Shown here: positions 7,927-16,045 of the stretch, in pieces | Position numbering within the stretch: position 1 is the stretch's first letter | How the letters are laid out: each line of letters begins with the position of its first letter | Assembly (NCBI RefSeq): GCF_030705305.1 | Contig: NZ_JAUZEE010000001.1 | Coordinates: 744,001-808,000, forward strand | Source of the DNA: Leptothrix discophora | GTDB lineage: Bacteria; Pseudomonadota; Gammaproteobacteria; Burkholderiales; Burkholderiaceae_C | Direction of reading: 5' to 3' | Length of the DNA stretch: 64,000 nucleotides | Notes under the pieces: model-generated | Database searches by the model: none | Told to the model about the DNA's origin: nothing | Seen by the model: only the letters and a program-made list of their open reading frames with translations | Made by a program: the position numbers and the translations under genes

Positions 7927-10047
7927 ATGCCGTTGCCCGACCGGTCCAGCACGACCGCCCGAGAACCTGACGCCGCCCCGCCCCGCCCCGCAGCCGGTCG
8001 TCGCCGCTGGGCTGCCCTGAACCTGGCGCTGCTGGGCGCCGTGCTGCTGCTGGCCCTGACGCCGATCTCGCCGGACGCGGCCGTGCATGCCGCCACCAGC
8101 AGCCAGCCGGTGCAACGCCTGATCGTCAGATACCGCGATGCCGCGCTCCCGTCCGTCCGGTCGACGACCGCGCAGCGGCTGGAGGCCTCGGGCCGCGCCG
8201 CATCGGCCGCGCACGTCGAGCCGTCCGAGCCAGCCGATGAAGACGACGGCGCCCTGCGCCGCGCCGGTTCGCTGTCGCAGCGTCATGGCCTGAGCCTGCG
8301 CGACGGCACGCCGGTCGGCCGTGCCGGCCAGGTCGTGCTGGTCGATGCCGGCCAGGACCGCACCGAGGTGATGCGCCGGCTCGCCGCCGATCCCGACGTC
8401 GCCTATGTCGAGGAGGACCGACGCGCCTGGCGGCATGCGGCGCCGAACGATCCGCTCTATGCGGTCAGTTCCGCCAACGACCCGGCGGCGGGCCAGTGGT
8501 ACCTGCGCACGCCGGACGCGACGCTGCGTGCCGCGATCAACGCCGAGAACGCCTGGTCGATCAGCAACGGCAGCGCCGACGTGGTGGTGGCGGTGCTCGA
8601 CACCGGCGTGCGGCCGGACCATCCCGACCTGGCGGGCAAGCTGCTGCCCGGCTACGACTTCGTCAGCGACGCCTATGTCGGCAACGACGGCGACGGCCGC
8701 GATGGCGACCCGACCGATCCGGGCGACTGGGTCACGGCCAACGACCGGACCACCAGCCCGAACGGGGTCTGCGCAGATGCGTTGATCGACCCCAGCAGCA
8801 GCTGGCATGGCACGCAGATGGCCGGCTTGATCGGCGCGATGACCCAGAACGGCGTGGGCATGGCCGGCACCGGCCGGCACGTGCGCATCGTGCCGATCCG
8901 GGTGCTGGGCAAGTGCGGCGGCTACACCTCGGACATCGCCGACGCGATCCGCTGGGCCGCCGGCCTCCCGGTCAGCGGCGTGCGGCCGAACCCGAATCCG
9001 GCCCGCATCATCAGCCTGAGCCTGGGCGGCACCGCCACCACCTGTTCGCAGACCTACCAGGACGCGATCACCGCCGTCCGCAACCGGGGCGCGATCGTCG
9101 TTTCCTCGGCTGGCAACGACGGCAAGTTCGTCGGTGATCCGGCCAACTGCGACGGCGTCATCGCCGTCAGCGGCGTCGACCACGACGGCTACAAGGCCTA
9201 CTTCTCGAACCTGGGCCGCCAGGTCACCGTCAGCGCACCGTCGGGCAACGGGGCCTGTGTCTCGCTGAGCTGCCTCTACCCGATCCTGAGCACGATCAAC
9301 AAGGGCCCCAAGGGTCCGGCCGCCAACGACTACACCAATGGAACGACCGACCGGGCGGCCGGCACCAGCTACTCGACGCCGCTGGTCTCGGGCGTGGCTG
9401 CGCTGCTGCTGTCGGTCAAGCCCGATGCGTCGGTCAGCGAGCTGACCGGCTACATCACCCGGAGTGCGCGGGCCTTTCCTGCCGGTGCGGAATCCGCCTG
9501 CGTCGCGCCGTCGGCAACGGCACAGGGACGCTGCGCCTGCACCACCGCCACCTGCGGTGCCGGCCTGCTGGACGCTGCCGCCGCGCTGAACCTCGCCATC
9601 GCCGGCGGCGAGCCGGTCTCGACGATCGAACCGTCGACCACCCAGATCGTCCCTGGCTCGACCGTCGTGCTCGACGGCGGCCGCTCGCGCCCCTTCGGTG
9701 CCATCGGCTACCGCTGGGAGATCGCCGAAGGCAGCGGCATCGCCAGCTTCGGCAGCAACGCGACCGACACCTCCCTGACCACCTTGACCGTCCACGCGGC
9801 CGGCATCGTCAAGGTGCGGTTGACCGTCAGCACCGCGGCCTCGCCGACCGCGGCGGCCCGGTCGGCCAGCAGCACGGTGGTGTTGCGCGCCGGTGATGCG
9901 GCGGTCAGCGTGGTGACGCCCCCGGTGGCCCCCAGCAGCGGCGGCGGCGCGATGCAGCCGGGCTGGTTGCTGGGCCTGGCCGCAGCGGTCGTGCTGCTGG
10001 GCTGGCTGCGGCGGGCGGCGCTCGACCAGGCGGCAGCCGATGCCTGA
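7927..10047 (+). CDS. Secreted S8 subtilisin-like serine protease with sorting-type C-terminus
   Basis: A 706-residue exported protease. After a Pro/Arg-rich start comes a hydrophobic segment (WAALNLALLGAVLLLAL) that fits a signal peptide, then an inhibitor-I9-like propeptide (about residues 50-160, LIVRYRD to VAYVEED). The S8 catalytic domain follows with Asp225 (VLDTG), His294 (SWHGTQ) and Ser481 (GTSYSTP), so the triad is complete. Cys residues in this domain suggest disulfides. A PKD/Ig-like domain lies near residues 570-660. The protein ends with SGGGAM, a hydrophobic helix and Arg residues, the layout of GlyGly-CTERM tails cut by rhombosortase. The start is uncertain: a GTG at 7897 is in frame, and neither start has a strong ribosome site. 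The protease call is firm; processing of the tail is inferred. Confidence 0.9.
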   Translation: MPLPDRSSTTAREPDAAPPRPAAGRRRWAALNLALLGAVLLLALTPISPDAAVHAATSSQPVQRLIVRYRDAALPSVRSTTAQRLEASGRAASAAHVEPSEPADEDDGALRRAGSLSQRHGLSLRDGTPVGRAGQVVLVDAGQDRTEVMRRLAADPDVAYVEEDRRAWRHAAPNDPLYAVSSANDPAAGQWYLRTPDATLRAAINAENAWSISNGSADVVVAVLDTGVRPDHPDLAGKLLPGYDFVSDAYVGNDGDGRDGDPTDPGDWVTANDRTTSPNGVCADALIDPSSSWHGTQMAGLIGAMTQNGVGMAGTGRHVRIVPIRVLGKCGGYTSDIADAIRWAAGLPVSGVRPNPNPARIISLSLGGTATTCSQTYQDAITAVRNRGAIVVSSAGNDGKFVGDPANCDGVIAVSGVDHDGYKAYFSNLGRQVTVSAPSGNGACVSLSCLYPILSTINKGPKGPAANDYTNGTTDRAAGTSYSTPLVSGVAALLLSVKPDASVSELTGYITRSARAFPAGAESACVAPSATAQGRCACTTATCGAGLLDAAAALNLAIAGGEPVSTIEPSTTQIVPGSTVVLDGGRSRPFGAIGYRWEIAEGSGIASFGSNATDTSLTTLTVHAAGIVKVRLTVSTAASPTAAARSASSTVVLRAGDAAVSVVTPPVAPSSGGGAMQPGWLLGLAAAVVLLGWLRRAALDQAAADA

Positions 10048-10061
10048 GCGGACCGCCTGCC

Positions 10062-10409
10062 GTGCCTGAACCGGCGGCGGCCCGCCTCATCGCCATCCAC
10101 CCGGCTGCGCCACCCAAGCCGGCCTGGGGCCAGTCCTGCAACGGCTGCGGCGTCTGCTGCCTGCAGGAGCCCTGCCCCGTCGGCGCGCTGTTGAGCCTGC
10201 GCCGACACGGCGCGTGCGACGCGCTGAGATGGAGCGACGCCGCCGGCCGCTACCACTGCGGCCTGCTGAGCCAGCCTGCCGACGTCCTGCCCCGCGCGCT
10301 GCGCCCGCTGTCGGGCTGGCTCTCCCGCCGCGCCCACCGCTGGATCGCCGCCGGCATCGGCTGCGATTGCGACAGCGTGGTCGAGGTCGAGGTCGAGGAT
10401 CAGGACTGA
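10062..10409 (+). CDS. YkgJ-like Cys-cluster protein, 115 aa
   Basis: A small protein with eight Cys, arranged as CNGCGVCC...PCPVG near residues 26-39, a central YHCGLL, and GCDCDS near the end. This resembles the YkgJ/CxxCxxCC family, thought to bind zinc or an iron-sulfur cluster; no reaction is known. The start is a GTG 14 bases after the protease stop, and no ATG is available in this frame. The 3' end overlaps the convergent acyl-CoA synthetase stop by 10 bases. The acidic tail (VEVEVEDQD) is unremarkable. It could be co-transcribed with the protease, but a role in protease function is not indicated. Confidence 0.75.
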   Translation: MPEPAAARLIAIHPAAPPKPAWGQSCNGCGVCCLQEPCPVGALLSLRRHGACDALRWSDAAGRYHCGLLSQPADVLPRALRPLSGWLSRRAHRWIAAGIGCDCDSVVEVEVEDQD

Positions 10410-12190
10410 GCCGATCCCGTCGGCGCAGAACGCTCGCGCGCCCGGTCCTCTTCCTGCATCCTCAGCACCCGCCGCTGCACCTTGCCGGTGGTCGTCATCG
10501 GCAGCGCATCGATGAACTCGATCTCCTTGGGGTATTCGTAGGGTGCCAGGCGGCCCCTGACGTGGGCCTGCAGCTCGGCCACCAGCGCCGTGTCGGCCGT
10601 GTGGCCTTGGGCGACGACCACGTAGGCCTTGACCACGGCACCGCGTTCGGGGTCCGGCCGGGGCACCACCGCGGCGTTGGCGACGGCTGGGTGGCGCACG
10701 AGGCAGTTCTCGACCTCGCTCGGGCCGATGCGGTAGCCGGCGGCCTTGAAGACATCGTCGCTGCGGCCCTGGTACCAGAGGTAGCCGTCGGCATCCATCA
10801 CGGCGGTGTCGCCGGTGCGGCACCAGCTGTCGGACGGGTCGCCGGTGAACTTCGCGCGCGTCGCGTCCTCGCGCTTCCAGTAGCCCAGGAAGAACACCGG
10901 GTCGGGCTGGCCATGCACGTCCAGCCGGTGCAGCGCGACGTCGCCGGGCGTGCCGCGCGGGCACTCGCGGCCCTGGTCGTCGATCACCGCGACGCGGTGG
11001 CCCGGATAGGCCCGGCCCATGCTGCCCGCGCGTGCCGGCCAGCCGGGGTGCAGGCGGCCGTCGCGGCCCTGGTAGGCGCCGCAGTTGCCGACGATGTAGT
11101 TGATCTCGGTCTGGCCGAACATCTCGTTGACGCGCACGCCCAGCGCCTCGTCGCACCACTGGAAGACCGCGTCGCCGACCGCCTCGCCGGCGCTCATGAC
11201 CGCGCGCAGCCGCAGGTCCCAGTGTTCGCGCGGGCGCGGCACCGCCTTCATCATGGCCTTCAGCGCGGTCGGGAACAGGAAGGTGTTGGTGACGCGGTGG
11301 CGCTGCATCAGCTCGAAGGCGCGCTCCGGCGTGAAGCGCGCGCGCAGGCCGACGATGGGCACGCCGAGGTAGAGGCAGGGCAGCAGCGCGTCCATCAGGC
11401 CGCCAGTCCAGGCCCAGTCGGCGGGGCTCCAGAACACGTCGCCCGGCTGCGGGCAGGCGTTCTGGCTGCAGACGAAGCCGGTCAGGTTGCCGATCAGCGC
11501 GCGGTGCGGGATCAACGCGCCCTTGGGCGGTCCGGTGGTGCCGCTGGTGTAGATCAGCACGGCGGCCTCGTCGGCGGCGGTCTCGAGCGCCTGCTCGATC
11601 GGCTTGCGGCCGGCCAGCAGGTCCTGCCAGGCGATGCCGGCGCGGCCCGGCACCTCGCCGACCGCGATGCGCGTGGTCAGCAGCGGCGCCTCGGCAACGG
11701 CCTGTTCCAGCGCGGCCCAGGCCGATGCGTCGGCGATGGCAATGCGGGCCTCGCTGTCGGCCAGCCGGTAGGCCAGCGCCTCGGGGCCGAACAGCACCGA
11801 CAGCGGCATCGACACCGCGCCGATGGCATGGATCGCGAGGTGCGCCACCGCCGTCTCCGGCCGCTGCGGCATCACGATGGCGACGCGGTCGCCGCGCGCC
11901 ACGCCCAGATCGAGCAGCGCGGCGGCCAGTGCGCCGGCCTGTCGCCACAGCTCGGCGCAGCTCATGGCGCCGTCCGGGCCGGCGACCGGACCGTCGGCGT
12001 CCTCGGCCAGGATGGCGGTGCGCCCGGGCGTCTCGCGGGCCCAGCGTTCGCCGCAGGCCTGGGCGATGTTGAAGACCGGCGGCACCTGCCAGCGGAACCC
12101 GCCGTGCAGTGCGGCATGGTGATCGGCATGGGGATCAGCAGCGTGATCGGCAGGTTGAGCGGCGTCGTGCCACGCGGGGGTCGGTCGCAT
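10400..12190 (-). CDS. AMP-forming acyl-CoA synthetase
   Basis: A 596-residue member of the ANL superfamily that activates a carboxylic acid to an acyl-adenylate and then its CoA thioester. The motifs are all present: P-loop-like LIYTSGTTGPPKG, the FGQTEIN acyl/AMP motif, RTGDTAVMDADGYLWYQGR at the hinge, and the catalytic Lys in TTTGKVQRR near the C-terminus. The region WSPADWAWTGGLMDALLP is typical of medium-chain and acetate/propionate-like (ACSM-type) enzymes. I start it at 12190 (MRPTPAWHD); an in-frame ATG 12 bases upstream is possible. An unusual His/Asp-rich stretch (AADHAADPHADHHAALHG) lies near the N-terminus. It is divergent from the dioxygenase gene. The exact substrate cannot be told. 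Confidence 0.9.
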   Translation of the reverse strand: MRPTPAWHDAAQPADHAADPHADHHAALHGGFRWQVPPVFNIAQACGERWARETPGRTAILAEDADGPVAGPDGAMSCAELWRQAGALAAALLDLGVARGDRVAIVMPQRPETAVAHLAIHAIGAVSMPLSVLFGPEALAYRLADSEARIAIADASAWAALEQAVAEAPLLTTRIAVGEVPGRAGIAWQDLLAGRKPIEQALETAADEAAVLIYTSGTTGPPKGALIPHRALIGNLTGFVCSQNACPQPGDVFWSPADWAWTGGLMDALLPCLYLGVPIVGLRARFTPERAFELMQRHRVTNTFLFPTALKAMMKAVPRPREHWDLRLRAVMSAGEAVGDAVFQWCDEALGVRVNEMFGQTEINYIVGNCGAYQGRDGRLHPGWPARAGSMGRAYPGHRVAVIDDQGRECPRGTPGDVALHRLDVHGQPDPVFFLGYWKREDATRAKFTGDPSDSWCRTGDTAVMDADGYLWYQGRSDDVFKAAGYRIGPSEVENCLVRHPAVANAAVVPRPDPERGAVVKAYVVVAQGHTADTALVAELQAHVRGRLAPYEYPKEIEFIDALPMTTTGKVQRRVLRMQEEDRARERSAPTGSAQS

Positions 12191-12300
12191 GGTCGCCAGC
12201 ATAGGGGCCGGGGCGGCGCGCCGGCAGGTCGGATCGACCCGGGGTTGCAAGCCCCCGGCGCAAGGCCGGGCCGATGCCGGCCGGGCAGAATCGGCGCCCC

Positions 12301-13092
12301 ATGCCGATGTTCCGACACCCCGACCCGCTCGACGCCGCCGCGCCCGATGCCTGTGCCGACCGCCTCTGCGAGCAAGGCCACGTGCGCCTGACGCCCGCTG
12401 CGCTGGCCGCCCTTGCCCACCAGCCGCTGGACGCGCTGCTGGCCCTCGGCCCGCACTGGCGCGACCTGCCGCCCGATGCCCACCTGAAGGACGGCGGACG
12501 CTACCGGCGGCGCCGGCACGGCAGCTATGTGCAGGACACCGCCGCCGGCACGCTGGTGGCCGTGCCGCACCGCGCGCACTGGCAGCCGACCACCTACAAC
12601 GCGCTGCACGGCGGCATGCTGCGCTGGTTCGATCCGCTGCAGCCGGCGCTCGCCGTCGCGCCGGCGCTGCTCGATGTGATGGCCCGCCTGGGCGACGTCT
12701 TCGCGCAGGCCGCACGGCAGCTGCCACCGGTCGCGGGCGAGCCGGTGTTTGACGGACGCTGGTCCATCGAGGCCCATGCCTTCCGCATCGACACCACCGG
12801 CGGTGTCGGCCGGCCCACGCCCGAAGGCGCGCACCGCGACGGCGTCGCCTTCGTGGCGGTGCTGCTGGTCGACCGGCAGGGCGTGATCGGCGGCGAGACC
12901 CGCGTGTTCGAGGCCGACGGCCCGCGCGGCGTGCGCTTCACGCTCGACCAGCCCTGGAGCGCCCTGCTGCTCGACGACGCCCGCGTGATCCACGAGACCA
13001 CCCCAATCCAGCCGGCCGAGCCCGGCGGCTGGCGCGACACCCTCGTGCTGACCTACCGGGCCGGCGGCTTCCAGGACCCGCCGGCGGCATGA
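12301..13092 (+). CDS. 2-oxoglutarate/Fe(II) dioxygenase (PF10014-like)
   Basis: A 263-residue protein resembling the 2OG-Fe dioxygenase family PF10014, which includes bacterial enzymes that hydroxylate free amino acids such as isoleucine. The facial triad is visible as HRD (EGAHRDGVAFV) and the distal His in ARVIHETTPI, with an Arg in LTYRAG suited to bind 2-oxoglutarate. The ATG at 12301 begins MPMFRHP; an upstream ATG at 12274 in the same frame would add nine residues. Its stop overlaps the hydrolase start in ATGA, so the two are translationally coupled. They may act on related small molecules, but the substrate is unknown. Confidence 0.82.
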   Translation: MPMFRHPDPLDAAAPDACADRLCEQGHVRLTPAALAALAHQPLDALLALGPHWRDLPPDAHLKDGGRYRRRRHGSYVQDTAAGTLVAVPHRAHWQPTTYNALHGGMLRWFDPLQPALAVAPALLDVMARLGDVFAQAARQLPPVAGEPVFDGRWSIEAHAFRIDTTGGVGRPTPEGAHRDGVAFVAVLLVDRQGVIGGETRVFEADGPRGVRFTLDQPWSALLLDDARVIHETTPIQPAEPGGWRDTLVLTYRAGGFQDPPAA

Positions 13093-14048
13093 CGATCCCC
13101 ATGACGATGGACGACACGCCCCGCCGCCCCGCCCGGTCCACCCGCATGGCCCTGCGCGGCCGGCCCGATGCGCCGCTGGTCGATGCCCATGTGCTGCGCT
13201 GGGATGGCGTCGACGCGGCCACATCCGGGCTGCCGCCGATCGTGCTGCTGCACGGCTGGATGGACGTCGCGGCCTCCTTCCAGTTCCTGGTCGATGCCCT
13301 TGACGATGCCTTCCTGGCCGGCCGCACGCTGCTGGCGATGGACTGGCGCGGCTTCGGCGACACCCGCAGCGCCCCGACCGATGCCTACTGGTTCCCGGAC
13401 TACCTGGCCGACCTCGACGACCTGCTGGCGCAACTCAGCCCGGACGCGCCGGTCGACCTGGTCGGCCACAGCATGGGCGCCAACGTGACCATGCTCTATG
13501 CCGGCGTGCGGCCGCAACGGGTCCGCCGGGTCGTCAACCTCGAAGGCTTCGGCATGCCGCCGACCCGCGCGGCGCAAGCCCCCGACCGCTATGCCCGCTG
13601 GCTCGACGAGCTGCGCGAGCCCGCCACGCTGCGGCCCTACGACGACCTCGCCGGCGTGGCCCGGCGGCTGCGTGCCAACAACCCGAGGCTCGCGCCGGAG
13701 CGGGCGCTGTGGCTGGCGGCGCAGTGGTCGCGCCCCGGCGACGACGGCCGCCGGCACCTGTGCGCCGATCCGGCCCACAAGCACGCCAACCCGATCCTGG
13801 CCCGCCAGGAGGAGATGGAAGCCTGCTGGCGCCGCATCACCGCGCCGGTGCTGTGGATCGAGGCGGCCCAGACGGAGGTGTTCGGCTTCTGGCAGATGCC
13901 GGCCGCGGCGGTGCGCGCCGAGGTCGACCGCCGCATCGCCTGCGTCGCCGATATCCGCAGCCACGTCATCGACGGCTGCGGCCACATGCTGCACCACGAC
14001 CAGCCCACCGCGCTGGCCGCGCTGATCCAGCCGTTCCTGGACGGCTGA
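13089..14048 (+). CDS. Alpha/beta-fold hydrolase
   Basis: A 319-residue alpha/beta hydrolase with the oxyanion motif LLHGWMD, the nucleophile elbow GHSMG (Ser in DLVGHSMGANV) and a C-terminal catalytic His in GCGHMLHHDQP. The acid residue probably lies around WIEAAQTEV. There is no signal peptide, so it should act in the cytoplasm, typically as an esterase, epoxide hydrolase or C-C hydrolase. The ATG overlaps the dioxygenase stop by four bases. Later ATGs (MTMDD, MALRG) are possible starts. Substrate not deducible. Confidence 0.88.
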   Translation: MTIPMTMDDTPRRPARSTRMALRGRPDAPLVDAHVLRWDGVDAATSGLPPIVLLHGWMDVAASFQFLVDALDDAFLAGRTLLAMDWRGFGDTRSAPTDAYWFPDYLADLDDLLAQLSPDAPVDLVGHSMGANVTMLYAGVRPQRVRRVVNLEGFGMPPTRAAQAPDRYARWLDELREPATLRPYDDLAGVARRLRANNPRLAPERALWLAAQWSRPGDDGRRHLCADPAHKHANPILARQEEMEACWRRITAPVLWIEAAQTEVFGFWQMPAAAVRAEVDRRIACVADIRSHVIDGCGHMLHHDQPTALAALIQPFLDG

Positions 14049-14194
14049 CCCCGAGCGGTGCCGCTGATCAGGCCTGGGACGACCCCAAGCGTCATGCGAA
14101 AATCGCCGGCTTGCCGTCCCGCAGCCGACAGCCCTCCCGGGCCGGCTGCGGCGCACCGGAATTCCGAAGTCGCACCGTCGAAGGACACCGTCCC

Positions 14195-15299
14195 ATGGAC
14201 ATCGAACAGATCAATGCCATCGGCACCGCCCTGGCCGACCTCAGCGAGCGCACGAACGCGCTAAGGGGGTATCTTTGACTACGAACGCAAGTCGCTGCAG
14301 CTCGCCGAGGTGAACGCCGCGCTCGAGAATCCGAGCGTCTGGAACGACCCGAAACGGGCCCAGGAACTGGGCAAGGAAAAGAAGGCGCTGGAGGACGTGG
14401 TCATGACCATCGACCACCTCACGCGCAACCTCGCCGACAACACCGAGCTCTACGACATGAGCAAGGACGACGGCGATCTCGACGGCCTGGGCGCGATCGA
14501 GGCCGAGGTCGCCGGGCTGCGCGAGATGATCGAGAAGCTCGAGTTCCGCCGCATGTTCAGCAACCCGGCCGACCCGAGCAACTGCTTCATCGACATCCAG
14601 GCCGGCGCCGGTGGCACCGAGGCCTGCGACTGGGCCAGCATGCTGCTGCGCCAGTACCTCAAGTACTGCGAGCGCAAGGGTTTCAAGGCCACGGTCGAGG
14701 ACCAGACCGAAGGTGACACCGCCGGCATCAAGAGCGCCACGATCAAGGTCGAGGGCGACTACGCCTTCGGCCACCTGCGCAGCGAGACCGGCGTGCACCG
14801 CCTGGTCCGCAAGAGCCCGTTCGACAGCTCCGGCGGCCGCCACACCAGCTTCGCCTCGCTGTTCGTCTACCCCGAGATCGACGACTCGATCGAGATCGAG
14901 ATCAACCCGGCCGACGTGCGCACCGACACCTTCCGCGCCTCCGGCGCCGGCGGCCAGCACATCAACAAGACCGACTCGGCGGTGCGCCTGACGCACATCC
15001 CGACCGGCATCGTCGTGCAGTGCCAGGACGGCCGCAGCCAGCACAGCAACCGCGACGTCGCCTGGAAGCGGCTGCGCTCGCGCCTGTACGACTTCGAGAT
15101 GCGCAAGCGCCAGGAAGCGCAGCAGAAGCTGGAAGACACCAAGACCGACGTCGGCTGGGGCCACCAGATCCGCAGCTACGTGCTGGACCAGAGCCGCATC
15201 AAGGACCTGCGCACCAACCACGAGACCTCGGCCACGCAGAAGGTGCTCGACGGCGATCTCGATGCCTTCATCGAGGCCAGCCTGAAGTCGGGGCTGTGA
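14195..15299 (+). CDS. prfB: Peptide chain release factor 2, made by programmed +1 frameshift
   Basis: RF2 releases peptides at UGA and UAA stops. The gene starts at the ATG 14195 ([10 protein letters not shown]), preceded by AAGGA, and reads 27 codons to an in-frame TGA at 14276-14278. A +1 shift at CTT-T-GAC then continues in the frame ending at 15299, giving 367 residues, close to the 365 of E. coli. The stop-recognition tripeptide SPF is at about residues 207-209 ([10 protein letters not shown]) and the catalytic GGQ at 252-254 ([12 protein letters not shown]). The shift site has the usual internal Shine-Dalgarno. The stop overlaps the following HAD gene as TGATG. An annotation that ignored the shift would call only the 14310-15299 part. 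Confidence 0.98.
14264..14279 (+). promoter_or_regulatory. prfB +1 programmed frameshift signal
   Basis: AGGGGG (14264-14269) is an internal Shine-Dalgarno-like element, followed after three bases by CTTTGAC (14273-14279), where CTT is the slippery codon 27 and TGA the autoregulatory stop. The layout and spacing match the classic bacterial RF2 site: low RF2 lets the ribosome pause and slip by one base. Confidence 0.98.
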
Positions 15300-15997
15300 T
15301 GAGCGCCGGTCGTGAACTCAAGGCCGTGCTGTTCGACATGGACGGCACGCTGATCGACAGCATGCCGCTGCACGAGCGCTCATGGGTGATCTGGCATGAC
15401 GAGCTGGAACTGCCCTTTGACGATCCGGACGGCTTCTTCCTGGCCACCGCCGGACGGACCCAGCACGAGATCGTGCGCGACCACTGGCCCGACTGGGACG
15501 AGGAACGCCGCCTGCTGCTGGCCGAGCGCAAGGAGGTGCTCTACCGCGAGCTGGCCGCGCGGGAGCTGCAGCTGATCGCCGGTGCGGCCGAGGTCTGCGC
15601 CCAGGCCCGCGCCCGTGGCCTGAAGGTGGCGCTGTGCACCGCCGCGCCGCGCGAGAACATCGCGGTGACCTTCGAGCGCTTCGGCCTCGAAGCGCTGATC
15701 GACACCATCACCAGCCCGTCCGAGCTGAAGTTCGGTGGCGCGCCCGGCGAGATGCTGCGCGGCAAGCCGAACCCGGACATCTTCGAGGAGGCGGCCCGCC
15801 GCTTCGGCATCGCGCCGGCGCACTGCCTCGTCTTCGAGGACGCGCCGCTGGGCATCGAGGCCGCGCGCCGCGCCGGCATGTCGGCCGTGGCGCTGACCAC
15901 CACGCTGCCGGCCAGCGCCTTCGCCGCCTACCCGAACGTCATCGACACGATCGCGGACTACACCGGCTACAGCCTGCCGATCCGTCTGCCAGCCTGA
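15299..15997 (+). CDS. HAD-superfamily hydrolase, beta-phosphoglucomutase-like
   Basis: A 232-residue HAD-IA phosphatase or phosphomutase. It has motif I DMDGT with the nucleophile Asp13 and the acid/base Asp15, motif II Thr in CTAAP, the motif III Lys in GKPNP and motif IV ED in VFEDAPLG. The cap region lies between residues 18 and 85. Members act on small phosphorylated metabolites such as hexose phosphates or phosphoglycolate; the true substrate is unknown. The ATG overlaps the prfB stop as TGATG, and pepN starts 48 bases downstream, so it sits in the prfB-pepN-fbp transcription unit. Confidence 0.88.
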   Translation: MSAGRELKAVLFDMDGTLIDSMPLHERSWVIWHDELELPFDDPDGFFLATAGRTQHEIVRDHWPDWDEERRLLLAERKEVLYRELAARELQLIAGAAEVCAQARARGLKVALCTAAPRENIAVTFERFGLEALIDTITSPSELKFGGAPGEMLRGKPNPDIFEEAARRFGIAPAHCLVFEDAPLGIEAARRAGMSAVALTTTLPASAFAAYPNVIDTIADYTGYSLPIRLPA

Positions 15998-16045
15998 CCA
16001 CCGGCCTGAACGCCGGCCCGACCCCCGACCTGAAAGAGAACTCCC

